From positions 62,001 through 126,000 of the forward strand of contig NZ_JAGTAR010000017.1 of the NCBI RefSeq assembly GCF_018156225.1: DNA of 64,000 bases, written 5' to 3'. Below are positions 1-9,086 of the stretch, piece after piece. Each line of letters opens with the position of its first letter. Position 1 is the stretch's first letter. Position numbers and translations under genes: made by a program. The DNA comes from Carboxylicivirga sediminis (GTDB lineage: Bacteria > Bacteroidota > Bacteroidia > Bacteroidales > Marinilabiliaceae). The notes below the pieces were generated by a model. That model saw only the letters and a program-made list of their open reading frames with translations, did no database searches and was not told where the DNA came from.

Positions 1-2507
1 TGGTGATTAATTCGTCAGGTATGCCGGGTGAAAAGCCTAAAATGCGTATCCATGGCGAAGGTTCGTTCAACTATTCCAACGAGCCTCTGTGGGTGATTGA
101 TGGTATAATTTATGGGCACTCTTCGCCGGATATTAATCCAACCGATATAGAGTCGGTTTCTGTATTGAAAGATGCTGCTGCTACAGCACTGTACGGTTCC
201 AGGGCTTCAAATGGCATCATTATGGTTGAAACAAAGGTTGGAAAGTCTGGGCATAATGCCTTTACTTTTAACTCCAATGTGGGTATTACCCAGCTCAACC
301 AAGGGCGTTTTCAGATGATGAACGGGAAGGAGTTATATGATTATACCATTGGTTTTGTAAATGATCAAAACCAATTTACCATGCCAGATCCTGATTCTGA
401 TAATGTTCTTAAAAGTACCAATTGGCTAGATATTGTATCAAAAACTGGTGTTGTACAAGATTATAATTTGTCATATGAAGGCGGCCGAAAGGGAGTGCTT
501 ATTTATGCCAACCTGGGATATTTCGAAGAAAAGGGTGCTGTTATTGGGCATGAGTGGAATAAGATTTCCGGGCGAATTAACTTTGACTACCAGGTGTCAG
601 AAAAAGTAAAGATGGAGGCCCGCCTAAGCGGAGTGTTTCAGGATCGATTCAATAAAGAAAACGGTATGCTTCACTATTCATACCTGATGTTACCATGGGA
701 TAACCCTTATCACGAAGATGGAAGTATTAAATTGATTACCAGCGATGACTCCAGCTTAGAGTGGTATAGTCGTTATCAATTGAATCCGTTATATAATCAG
801 CAATATAATTATACGCAAAGCAAAAATTACCAATACATGTCAGACCTTAAACTGGAACTTAAGCTGACTGACTGGTTGAATTTCTCTTCCGCAAATCGAC
901 TGCATAACACACACAGCCGATATGAGAGCATTGTTGATGCACGCACTTCTGCTGGTATTGCTAATAATGGTTCTATTGAAAATCATTATGCTCAACGACA
1001 TTACTTTTCAACCAGTAATATCTTCCGTTTCAATATTGAACAGGAGAAACATCACCTGTTCGGATTGGCTGCTTATGAGTATTCAAAATCATACTTCAAT
1101 AATATGAATGGAGCAGGCAGAGGTGTGTATTTCGATCTTGAGACCTTGAATAATACCTCGGTGCCCATGTGGCTGAATGGGACCAAATCAGAATCGGCAT
1201 TTTTATCTGGCCTGTGCAATTTTCAGTATAACTACGATCAAAAATATATGATGAATGCTTCATTTAGAAGTGATGGTTCATCTCGTTTTGGCAAAAATAA
1301 TCGCTTCGGAAATTTCTACTCTGTTGGTTTAGCATGGGCACTACACCGTGAGAAATTTATGAGTGCTGCCGGTTTCATTGATCATCTGCGAATCAGAGCG
1401 AGTTATGGCTCGGTGGGTAATGCTAATATCAATGAATATGTGGCTTATGGGGTATATAATATGAATAACGTGCAGTACAATGGCGAACCTGGAGGTCACC
1501 CCAGACGCTTATCAAACCCTGATCTAACATGGGAATCAAATTATAATGCAAACTTTGCCATTGATGCTGGTTTATTTCGTCGATTAAACCTGACCCTGGA
1601 TATTTACAGTAAGAAAACTGCGAATCTTATACAGGATATACCAATGCCCCTTGTGAGTGGCTTCTACTGGTACACCGACAATGTAGGCTCTATTCAAAAC
1701 AGAGGAATAGACATTCTTATGGAAGGTAGTATTGCTGAGGGAAGGTCTTTTGAATGGAGAGCCAATTTTAATGTTAGCTTTAATAAGAATAAAGTGATAG
1801 AACTAAATGAAGGTGAAGAAATATTTATCGGTAATAAAATAATTCATGAAGGTTGGGATATGAATACCTTATATCTGCGCAAGTGGGTTGGTGTGAATCC
1901 CGAAAATGGAGATCCTTTATGGGAGAAGGTCGTCATCAACGAGAATGGAGAGGAGATAATAGAAATCACCAATAATTATAGCGATGCCACGATGCAGCCC
2001 GTTGGAAGTACTTCACCGGAGTTTTTCGGAGGCTTTTCTAATACATTACGCTATAAACGTTTGAGTATGGTTGCTGATTTCAATTTCGTCTATGGCAATC
2101 AGATTTATAATAGTTACCGCGAATTGTTTGATAATGACGGAGCTTATCCTAGCTATAACTCCATGAAACTGCATTCGGGTTGGAAGCGATGGGAAAAGCC
2201 CGGTGATGAGGCCACTCATCCCAAACCTGTGTTTCAGGGCAACAGATTATCCAATAAGAGTTCGTCACGTTACGTTGAAGATGGGAGCTATATACGTTTG
2301 CGGCAATTAGTGTTACGTTATAAGTTACCCGAAAAGTATATCAATCGGATAGGCTTGAAAACGGCAGAGTTGAGTGTGTCTGGCGCTAACTTATGGACAT
2401 GGGCTAACTTTTCAGGTATGGATCCGGAAGTTGGTATTGAAGGTTATTCCGAAGCATTGTATCCGGTGACGCGTAAGTTTATGCTGGGAGTTGATATTAG
2501 TTTTTAA
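1..2507 (+). CDS. SusC/RagA-type TonB-dependent outer membrane transporter, 5'-truncated by window edge
   Basis: The frame is open to the left edge, so the signal peptide, the carboxypeptidase-like regulatory domain and the start of the plug are missing; 834 residues remain of a family usually near 1000. The plug is recognisable from PLWVIDGIIYG and then VLKDAAATALYGSRASNG within the first 75 visible residues, the hallmark of SusC plugs. The rest is aromatic-rich, beta-strand-like barrel sequence, and the protein ends in phenylalanine (VDISF), as outer membrane barrels do. In the family it imports oligosaccharides or peptides with a SusD lid, powered by TonB-ExbBD. The stop overlaps the SusD start by one base (TAATG), so the two are translationally coupled. 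The substrate is not readable from sequence; the neighbouring GH109-type enzyme suggests an amino-sugar glycan. Confidence 0.96.
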   Translation, partial: VINSSGMPGEKPKMRIHGEGSFNYSNEPLWVIDGIIYGHSSPDINPTDIESVSVLKDAAATALYGSRASNGIIMVETKVGKSGHNAFTFNSNVGITQLNQGRFQMMNGKELYDYTIGFVNDQNQFTMPDPDSDNVLKSTNWLDIVSKTGVVQDYNLSYEGGRKGVLIYANLGYFEEKGAVIGHEWNKISGRINFDYQVSEKVKMEARLSGVFQDRFNKENGMLHYSYLMLPWDNPYHEDGSIKLITSDDSSLEWYSRYQLNPLYNQQYNYTQSKNYQYMSDLKLELKLTDWLNFSSANRLHNTHSRYESIVDARTSAGIANNGSIENHYAQRHYFSTSNIFRFNIEQEKHHLFGLAAYEYSKSYFNNMNGAGRGVYFDLETLNNTSVPMWLNGTKSESAFLSGLCNFQYNYDQKYMMNASFRSDGSSRFGKNNRFGNFYSVGLAWALHREKFMSAAGFIDHLRIRASYGSVGNANINEYVAYGVYNMNNVQYNGEPGGHPRRLSNPDLTWESNYNANFAIDAGLFRRLNLTLDIYSKKTANLIQDIPMPLVSGFYWYTDNVGSIQNRGIDILMEGSIAEGRSFEWRANFNVSFNKNKVIELNEGEEIFIGNKIIHEGWDMNTLYLRKWVGVNPENGDPLWEKVVINENGEEIIEITNNYSDATMQPVGSTSPEFFGGFSNTLRYKRLSMVADFNFVYGNQIYNSYRELFDNDGAYPSYNSMKLHSGWKRWEKPGDEATHPKPVFQGNRLSNKSSSRYVEDGSYIRLRQLVLRYKLPEKYINRIGLKTAELSVSGANLWTWANFSGMDPEVGIEGYSEALYPVTRKFMLGVDISF

Positions 2508-4003
2508 TGCAGACAAAGGTGAGTATTATGGGTAAGAATATGATTGTACTGGTAATTGGCTTAGTTTTATTACAGGCTTGTAACCTGGATTTAGAGCCTT
2601 ATGAGGGACTGCCCGAATCTGAACTTATTGACAGTGACCATGGGATAAAAGGAATTACAGTTGGTAATTATAACTACTTGAAGGACTCGTATTATCAGCG
2701 CAACTTTCATTTTTTTGGCGAGTATGGTGGTGATAATATTTCACTGAGCGGAACCACCACGGATCATTTGTTTTATTGTTATAACTACCAGCATTTTCCG
2801 GCTATGTCCAGTACAACCAATTTCTGGGAAAAGGCCTATCAGTTGGTGGTTGGTTGCAACAAAGTGATATTGAATGTCAACACAAAAACAGCATCAGCTC
2901 AACAGCGTGAGTTAAAAGGTGAAAACTTGTTTCTACGGGCGCTAACCTTCTTTCACCTGTGCAATACCTTTGGCAGACCATACTATCAAGATCCTGAAAA
3001 TAATCTGGGAATACCGCTAAAGTTAGATGATAACCTTGAAAATATCCCGCATCGTTCAAGTGTTGAGGAAGTTTATCAGCAGGTTATATCAGATTTGAAG
3101 GAGGCTGAACAGCTCATGACTAGCCGCAAACCTAATATCTACGCTACAAAGGAAGCGGCTCAGGCGCTTTTATCAAGGGTTTACTTATACATGTCAGGGA
3201 GCATTGAGAATCCCAATAAAGAGCATGCCTTAATGGCGGTTGAATATGCCACAAAGGTGATTGATTCTGAAATATTTCACCTGCTTAATACAGAGGTTTA
3301 TAAGACTTATTTTCAATTAGCTCCGGAAGAAAATATTGAAACAATTTTCGCAGTAAAGCACCTTCCGGATATTGATGATAGAGGTTGGAGTTCCATAGGT
3401 TCCATGTATAATTACGTGAATCAGCAGGGTTGGGCTGAGATGTTCGCTTCAGAGCCTTATCGTGAGCTTTTGGGCCAGAATGTGGAAGATGTACGTCACT
3501 CATTTATAGAACCACAGTATGAGCAGGATGGCGTTACTTTACAGAAACGTAATGGCTATCCCAAATACTATATCAATAAATTTTCTCTACAGGAAGGATA
3601 CCCAACACTTAGTTCGCCCGTATATATTCGTCTTGCCGAAATGTATCTGAACCGTGCCGAAGGGAATGCCCGTGCAGGCCATGCTCAGGCCGCACTGGAT
3701 GATGTGAATTTACTTAGGGAGCGCGCTGGTCTTTCTGCTCAACAGCTATATACGATTGATGATCTAAAAGGAAGAGAAAGTGTTTTGGAAGTTGTGCTGG
3801 AAGAGCGCCGTCTTGAGTTGGCTTTTGAAGCTCACCGACGTTGGGATATATTCAGGAATGGTCTGACATTGGATCGACGTTATAGTGGAGTGCACGAGAA
3901 TGATTTTGAAACGCTACTCATTTCTCCAGAACATCTAAGAGTCGTATTTTTTATTCCCGAATCACAAATGATTGTGCAGGATAACCTGGTTCAAAATCCA
4001 TAA
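2507..4003 (+). CDS. SusD/RagB-family nutrient-binding outer membrane lipoprotein
   Basis: A 498-residue partner of the upstream SusC. The N-terminus has a hydrophobic signal ending in LLQAC, with lipid-anchor Cys about residue 25; an internal Met at residue 8 is an alternative start. The N-terminal half has the helical TPR-like pattern of SusD (ALTFFHLCNTFGRPYY), and the C-terminal part carries the family signatures IRLAEMYLNRAEGNARAG and EERRLELAFEAHRRWDIFRNG. SusD proteins sit on the cell surface as a lid over the SusC barrel and capture the glycan. It begins inside the SusC stop codon, so both are made from one mRNA. No terminator is obvious after it, and a 393-bp gap separates it from the next gene. 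Confidence 0.96.
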   Translation: MQTKVSIMGKNMIVLVIGLVLLQACNLDLEPYEGLPESELIDSDHGIKGITVGNYNYLKDSYYQRNFHFFGEYGGDNISLSGTTTDHLFYCYNYQHFPAMSSTTNFWEKAYQLVVGCNKVILNVNTKTASAQQRELKGENLFLRALTFFHLCNTFGRPYYQDPENNLGIPLKLDDNLENIPHRSSVEEVYQQVISDLKEAEQLMTSRKPNIYATKEAAQALLSRVYLYMSGSIENPNKEHALMAVEYATKVIDSEIFHLLNTEVYKTYFQLAPEENIETIFAVKHLPDIDDRGWSSIGSMYNYVNQQGWAEMFASEPYRELLGQNVEDVRHSFIEPQYEQDGVTLQKRNGYPKYYINKFSLQEGYPTLSSPVYIRLAEMYLNRAEGNARAGHAQAALDDVNLLRERAGLSAQQLYTIDDLKGRESVLEVVLEERRLELAFEAHRRWDIFRNGLTLDRRYSGVHENDFETLLISPEHLRVVFFIPESQMIVQDNLVQNP

Positions 4004-4396
4004 TGAAATTAAGATACTGCTGAGATAGGTTAGTTTTATTAAGGCGCTTATTGTTGAAATCATTTAGTCAGCTTTCCTGAATTGCATTATAATCTTTGTT
4101 GCGTTCGTCAATTAATTGGTTATTTGGATTATAAGCTGTTTGATGCCGGAAATTTATACCTTTTTGATGAAAATACCCTCCTTGTCTCTAAATATCATAA
4201 AATCAAGGGTGTGTGTTGATTTGTAAAGGAGGAGGTGAGTTCTTTTCTTTCGCTCATATATCCGTAGATTGGATTATTTAACTGCCTTAAAGCTCTCATC
4301 TATTGATATTAAAGATTTGTACCCTTATTTGCTTAAAATTTACACCTGTTTCCGCGTCGTTTATGTCAATTTTGAAGATGACTAAAAACTAGTAAT
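4004..4396. other. 393-bp gap between susD and the GH109-type gene
   Basis: AT-rich and without a supported gene. Near 4226-4240 there is a purine run (AAAGGAGGAGGTGAG) that resembles a strong Shine-Dalgarno site, but the only frame it could serve is about ten codons long. I find no clear TTG...TAnnTTTG promoter and no strong hairpin with a T-run. A promoter for the GH109-type gene may lie here, but I cannot place it. Confidence 0.5.
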
Positions 4397-5881
4397 ATGA
4401 CATCAAGAAGATCTTTTTTAAGGAATATGGCGATGGGTGCAGGTGTTGCAGCAGCAGCTCCATTGGCAAGTTGTAACACGCGTTCAAACGAGAAAGAAGC
4501 TGTTGCGTATATACGCGAGAATGCTGAGCGTGTACCAAAGATGGAATTCAATATGTGTGGATATGCCGCACCAAAGCTAGATAAAGTACGCGTAGGTTTT
4601 GTTGGTATAGGTGATAGAGGTATTGGTGCAGTTGATCGTATGGGTTTCATCGAGGGAGTTGAAGTAACTGCTCTTTGCGATACGCGTCAGGCGGCTATTG
4701 ATGGAGCTCAGGCTTCATTGGCTAAAGCGGGGTTGCCAAAGGCGAAAGAATTTACAGGTAGCGATATGGCTTTTAAAGCGTTATGCGATAGTGGCCTGGT
4801 TGATTTGGTATATATTGCTACGCCATGGGAATGGCACGTGCCTGTTGCCCTGGCTGCAATGCGCGGTGGTAGTCACGCTGCTGTGGAGGTGTCCACGGCT
4901 AAAACCATGGACGAGTGCTGGGAAATGGTGGAAGTATCGGAGCAAACCAAAAAACACTGTGTGATTTTGGAGAACTGTTGCTACGATTTCTTCGAACTGT
5001 TGACATTGAATATGGCTCGTCAGGGTGCTTTTGGTGATTTGGTGCATGGCGAAGGAGCTTATATTCACGATTTGGATTACTGGCACTTTAACAAGCCACA
5101 AGATGATAAACCACGTGGTGATGGTGCTTACGACAAGCTATGGCGTTTACACGAGAATACTCGCAAAGCCAATGTGTATCCAACGCATGGTTTAGGACCT
5201 ATTTGTCAGGCCATGGATATTAACCGTGGTGATAGAATGGATTACCTGACAGCTATGATGTCGGATGATTTCACGTTAAAGCACCGTATCAAAGAGTTGG
5301 CTCCAGACAGACCTGATTTGCAGCAGTTCATTGGTAAAGAAATGCGTGGTAACATGGATATGCAGATGATTCGAACGGTAAAAGGTCGTACCATCATGAT
5401 TCAGCACGATATCAGTTCTCCTCGTCCTTATTCACGTATTCATATGCTGAGTGGTACCAAGTGTTTTGCACAAAAATGGCCGTTGCAGCACATTGCTTTT
5501 GGACATAGCAAGGCCGATGATGCCAAGATGAAAGAGCTACAGGAAAAATATACACCTGAAATTGTAAGGCGTATTGGAGAGATGGCCAAGCAGGTAGGTG
5601 GTCATGGAGGTATGGACTTTATGATGGACTGGCGTTTAATCGACTGCTTGCGTAATGGTCTGCCAATGGATATGGATGTATACGATGCTGCAGCCTGGAG
5701 TTGTATCACACCATTAAGTGAATGGTCTATTTTAAATGGTTCGAAGCCTATTGATATTCCTGACTTTACACGTGGTAAGTGGAAAACAAACAAACCTGTT
5801 GAATTAACACTGAAAGGTGGTGGTACAACAGGAGTAAGAAACCTGAAGAAGGCAGATTCTAATAATCAGTTGTCTGTTTAA
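4397..5881 (+). CDS. Tat-exported Gfo/Idh/MocA-fold enzyme of the GH109 type (alpha-N-acetylgalactosaminidase-like)
   Basis: The 494-residue protein starts with a twin-arginine signal (MTSRRSFLRN followed by an Ala-rich stretch and LASC), so it is probably exported folded with bound cofactor and may be lipidated at Cys26. Residues 62-95 form a Rossmann NAD-binding start (VRVGFVGIGDRGIGAVDRMG). The stretches TPWEWHVPVALAAM, AVEVSTAKTMDECWE and YPTHGLGPICQAMDINRGDR are the ones I associate with glycoside hydrolase family 109, which removes alpha-linked GalNAc by an NAD-dependent oxidation-elimination route. It lies 393 bp after susD on the same strand, so it may supply the saccharifying step of this locus. 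Related Gfo/Idh/MocA enzymes act on other sugars, so the GalNAc substrate is inference. A strong stem-loop follows the gene. Confidence 0.85.
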   Translation: MTSRRSFLRNMAMGAGVAAAAPLASCNTRSNEKEAVAYIRENAERVPKMEFNMCGYAAPKLDKVRVGFVGIGDRGIGAVDRMGFIEGVEVTALCDTRQAAIDGAQASLAKAGLPKAKEFTGSDMAFKALCDSGLVDLVYIATPWEWHVPVALAAMRGGSHAAVEVSTAKTMDECWEMVEVSEQTKKHCVILENCCYDFFELLTLNMARQGAFGDLVHGEGAYIHDLDYWHFNKPQDDKPRGDGAYDKLWRLHENTRKANVYPTHGLGPICQAMDINRGDRMDYLTAMMSDDFTLKHRIKELAPDRPDLQQFIGKEMRGNMDMQMIRTVKGRTIMIQHDISSPRPYSRIHMLSGTKCFAQKWPLQHIAFGHSKADDAKMKELQEKYTPEIVRRIGEMAKQVGGHGGMDFMMDWRLIDCLRNGLPMDMDVYDAAAWSCITPLSEWSILNGSKPIDIPDFTRGKWKTNKPVELTLKGGGTTGVRNLKKADSNNQLSV

Positions 5882-5926
5882 ACTTCAATCTGTCAGAAAT
5901 TGCGATTTTTGACCATCTGTACTTAT

Positions 5927-5958
5927 ATTAGGATGATGCAGTTATGCGTCATCCTAAT
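5927..5958 (+). terminator. Stem-loop after the GH109-type gene
   Basis: ATTAGGATGATGC (5927-5939) pairs with GCGTCATCCTAAT (5946-5958) with one G-U pair and a 6-nt loop, a 13-bp stem about 45 nt after the stop. It is followed only by a short T-rich stretch (TTCTATCGATTTT). It may be an attenuator, mRNA end or stabilising hairpin within the locus. It overlaps the upstream ATG at 5944, which argues for the downstream start of the next gene. Confidence 0.6.
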
Positions 5959-5994
5959 TTCTATCGATTTTCAATAACCCATCCAGATAAATCT

Positions 5995-7557
5995 ATGAAA
6001 ACATTTACCTACTTATTAAGTGTTGTGGTAATGATGGCCCTTGTGGCATGCTCATCAGATACTCCGCAACCACAACCAGAACCTGAAAAACCTGAAGAAC
6101 CAGTCAGCTATAATTACACATCTTCGGCTAAATACAATTTGAATGTAGTTTATTTTGTTCCTAATGATATTAGTGAACGCCAGGAGTGGCATCGCCGTTT
6201 AAGTGAAATTCTTTTACATGGACAGGATTTTATATTGAAACATATGAAGGCCTATGGATTTGGCAACAAAACCGTTCATTTGAAAGTAGATGAGGAGCAG
6301 GCACGTGTTAAAATAACCCTTGTTAACGGTAAGTATGCCACTAGTCATTATCCATCCGAAGGAGGCGGCACAAAAATAATTGAGGAACTGGAGACCTATT
6401 TTGCTAGTCATCCTGATGAAAAAGACAGTGACCACACTTTGGTGTTAATGCCTGTAGATAACCCGGATCCGGGTCAAAGAGATATTCCTTACTACGGTTA
6501 TGGACGCTATTGTTTTGCACTCGATTACAACGAAATGGATGTAGCTTATCTGAAAGATGAAGATGAACGCGGACAACGTGCTACAACATACATAGGTGGG
6601 CTTTTGCATGAGTTGGGCCATGCACTTAATTTACCTCATAATAAACAAACTGTATCAGCCGATAAGAATCCTGAACAAGGTACTGCTTTAATGGGAAGCG
6701 GAAACTATACCTACGGTAAGTATCCTACATATTTAACCAGGGCTAGCTGTGCTATATTAAATAACTGCCAGGTAGTCAGTACTGACGAATCCACTAATTT
6801 TTATTCAGAGGTATCATTAAAGGTTACTGATATACAGGCCAAATACGAAAACTCAGAATTGAAGGTCTCAGGTAGTATTGAATGTGATGTGCCTGTTAAT
6901 CAAGTGTGCTTTTATAATGACCCGGCTACAGATAATGCCGATTATGACGCAGTGAGCTGGAGTGTGGCAATGGATGAAGGCAATACCTTTAGTGTTAGTA
7001 TGCCTGTTAATGAGCTTTTTCAGCGTGGAAACACGCCATATGTTTTGCGTTTGCGCTTCTGTCATCAGAATGGAGCTATTTCTACCTATTCATACACTTA
7101 CACATTTAAGGACGACAATCTGCTTATTGAGTTTGGCGATAAGGATTACCTCGACAGGCAAGGGTGGAGCATAGTCGATTTCAGTTCTGAAGAAGCAGGC
7201 GAACAGGCGACTAATGTGCTTGATGGTGATCATTCTACTTTTTGGCACTCACGCTGGTCAACTAATGCAGCTTCGTACCCGCATTACTTAACCATTGATA
7301 TGGGACAAAGTCAGACAATTAGCGGATTTACATTTGTGCAGCGCGACGGTATGCGCAAAGTAAAGGATATTGAAATATTGCTAAGTAATGATATGGAAAA
7401 TTGGGAGAGTCAAGGAAGTTTTGTATTGAAGAACATTAATACAGCGCATCATATTGAACTGAATCAACCGGGTACTTATAGATATTTTAAAGTAATTGCA
7501 AAATCAGCCTTTGATGGTCAGCAGTTTGCTGCTATGGCTGAAATAATGTGTTTTTAA
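5995..7557 (+). CDS. Lipoprotein metzincin-like zinc protease with C-terminal F5/8 type C (discoidin-like) domain
   Basis: I place the start at 5995 because it gives a clean lipoprotein signal (MKTFTYLLSVVVMMALVAC, lipid Cys at 19) followed by a Pro/Glu-rich linker. The ATG at 5944 adds an unlikely N-terminus and lies inside a hairpin. Residues 205-215 read HELGHALNLPH, the HExxHxxxxxH zinc site, and about 15 residues later ALMGSGNY could serve as a Met-turn, which points to a metzincin-like peptidase. The last ~135 residues resemble an F5/8 type C fold (LDGDHSTFWHSRWST, then HYLTIDMGQS), often a carbohydrate-binding module. A surface protease with a glycan-binding module next to a GH109-type enzyme fits attack on a glycoprotein such as a mucin-like substrate. 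That substrate is inferred. Confidence 0.8.
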   Translation: MKTFTYLLSVVVMMALVACSSDTPQPQPEPEKPEEPVSYNYTSSAKYNLNVVYFVPNDISERQEWHRRLSEILLHGQDFILKHMKAYGFGNKTVHLKVDEEQARVKITLVNGKYATSHYPSEGGGTKIIEELETYFASHPDEKDSDHTLVLMPVDNPDPGQRDIPYYGYGRYCFALDYNEMDVAYLKDEDERGQRATTYIGGLLHELGHALNLPHNKQTVSADKNPEQGTALMGSGNYTYGKYPTYLTRASCAILNNCQVVSTDESTNFYSEVSLKVTDIQAKYENSELKVSGSIECDVPVNQVCFYNDPATDNADYDAVSWSVAMDEGNTFSVSMPVNELFQRGNTPYVLRLRFCHQNGAISTYSYTYTFKDDNLLIEFGDKDYLDRQGWSIVDFSSEEAGEQATNVLDGDHSTFWHSRWSTNAASYPHYLTIDMGQSQTISGFTFVQRDGMRKVKDIEILLSNDMENWESQGSFVLKNINTAHHIELNQPGTYRYFKVIAKSAFDGQQFAAMAEIMCF

Positions 7558-7572
7558 TGACAATATAAACGT

Positions 7573-8889
7573 ATGAAAACAATCTGTAGTTTTATTCTGA
7601 TATTATTGACTGTAGTTTTTCTAAGCTGCAACGGTAGTAATACAAAACAAAAGCTGAAAACCGGCGAGGTGCCCGAAATGAGCGTTCGAGTGCCTGCAGG
7701 TGGCAATACCTGGGTGGTTGACAATCCCTTTAACGGCTCCAACTTTATTAGTGAAGATGGGATTAAAAGCTGGGACAATCCATCTGATAAATTTCGTATT
7801 TACTTTAAACTGCCCAAAGCCGGGGAGTTGCATGTTGGCCTGAATGCCAAAACAGAAGGTGGTTTGTCAGTAATTAAGTGCACCGTTAATGGTACAACAA
7901 AAGAGGCTGAGGTACAGAGTGATGCATTAACAACGCATTTTGTGGGCACTTTCAGCATTGATGAACCTGGCTATCATTTTGTGGAACTCGAAGGCATTTC
8001 CAAAGATGCAGGTGTTTTTGCAGAGGTAAAAGACGTGTTACTTGGGGGGGAAGCCACAGTGGGTAAAATGTACTTTGTCAATGAAGAATACTACTGGGGA
8101 CGTCGTGGCCCATCAGTGCACTTAAGCTATAAAGTGCCTGAAGCCGCATCTGATATTGAATATTTCTATAACGAAATAACAGTGCCTGAAGGAGAAGATG
8201 TGATTGGCTCTTACTATATGGCCAATGGTTTTGGCGAAGGTTATTTTGGAATTCAGGTAAATTCTGAAACCGAGCGTCGTGTGCTGTTCTCTGTTTGGAG
8301 CCCTTATCATACCGATGATCCAAGTTCTATTCCAGATGATGAGAAAATTATTCTTGTCAAAAAAGGAGAGGGTGTTACAACCGGCGAATTTGGCAACGAA
8401 GGTTCGGGTGGACAAAGCTATTTAAAGTATAACTGGATAACAGGTAATACCTATCAATTCTTGTTGAAGGGACAACCCCTCAACGACGGTTATACTCAAT
8501 ATTCAGCCTGGTTTAAAGGGCCTGAATTGGATGACTGGCGGTTGATTGCCAGCTTTAAGCGGCCAAAAACCCAAACCTGGCTAACTCATCAGTATTCATT
8601 CCTTGAGAATTTCCATACAGAAACTGGTGCGATTAGTCGTAAGGCTTTTTACAATAACCAGTGGGTGCGCGATACCAAAGGAAATTGGTACGAAATGACT
8701 GAAGCTAAGTTTACAGCCGATGCTACAGCGCGCAAAGAGTCGCGTATGGACTATGCAGGTGGTGTTGTAGAGGGTGTCTTCTTTATGCAAAACTGTGGTT
8801 TCTTTAACGAAACAACACCAATCGATAGTTATCACCAACGCGATGCTTTGGGCGTTCAGCCTGCTATTGATTTTGATAAGCTCCCATAG
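7573..8889 (+). CDS. DUF3472-family lipoprotein with N-terminal DUF5077-like domain
   Basis: This 438-residue protein has a lipoprotein signal (MKTICSFILILLTVVFLSC). Residues ~35-150 look like the DUF5077 beta-sandwich (VRVPAGGNTWVVDNP...FRIYFKLPKAGELHVGL). From ~160 on it matches DUF3472: HLSYKVPEA, EDVIGSYYMANGFGEGYFGIQ and a GEGVTTGEFGNEGSGGQSY stretch. Proteins of this build occur in Bacteroidota glycan-use loci; their biochemical role is unknown and I do not assign one. It follows the protease gene by 15 bp on the same strand and is closed by a hairpin, so it probably ends this locus. Confidence 0.85.
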   Translation: MKTICSFILILLTVVFLSCNGSNTKQKLKTGEVPEMSVRVPAGGNTWVVDNPFNGSNFISEDGIKSWDNPSDKFRIYFKLPKAGELHVGLNAKTEGGLSVIKCTVNGTTKEAEVQSDALTTHFVGTFSIDEPGYHFVELEGISKDAGVFAEVKDVLLGGEATVGKMYFVNEEYYWGRRGPSVHLSYKVPEAASDIEYFYNEITVPEGEDVIGSYYMANGFGEGYFGIQVNSETERRVLFSVWSPYHTDDPSSIPDDEKIILVKKGEGVTTGEFGNEGSGGQSYLKYNWITGNTYQFLLKGQPLNDGYTQYSAWFKGPELDDWRLIASFKRPKTQTWLTHQYSFLENFHTETGAISRKAFYNNQWVRDTKGNWYEMTEAKFTADATARKESRMDYAGGVVEGVFFMQNCGFFNETTPIDSYHQRDALGVQPAIDFDKLP

Positions 8890-8918
8890 ATTTTTTTTAT
8901 TGCATACTAAAGGTGGAT

Positions 8919-8962
8919 AATCCCTGGTTGACATTTTTGTTAATCGGGGATTTTCTATTTTG
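8919..8962 (+). terminator. Probable terminator closing the glycan locus
   Basis: AATCCC (8919-8924) pairs with GGGATT (8947-8952). The inner bases extend the stem with a mismatch and a wobble, and a T-rich stretch (TTTTCTATTTT) follows. It lies 30 nt after the DUF3472 stop. Confidence 0.55.
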
Positions 8963-9086
8963 CTATTGCAGAGTAATCAGCGAAAGAAGTAATATAATTT
9001 AGTCACAATAAACCTTGGGTTGAACAACAATAAACTATTTTTACATGCGTTCTCAATGAAGGTTATTTAATAAAGTATATCAAATA

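Noticed and set aside
3285-3503. Antisense frame inside susD, and similar shadows throughout
   Set aside because: They lie fully inside well-supported genes on another strand or frame and have no recognisable domains.
4226-4270. Strong Shine-Dalgarno-like AAAGGAGG before a short frame
   Set aside because: The frame is about ten codons, its start is too close to the purine run, and the phylum rarely uses such sites.
5944-5994. Upstream ATG as start of the zinc protease
   Set aside because: It lies in a 13-bp hairpin and would bury the lipoprotein signal; the ATG at 5995 fits.
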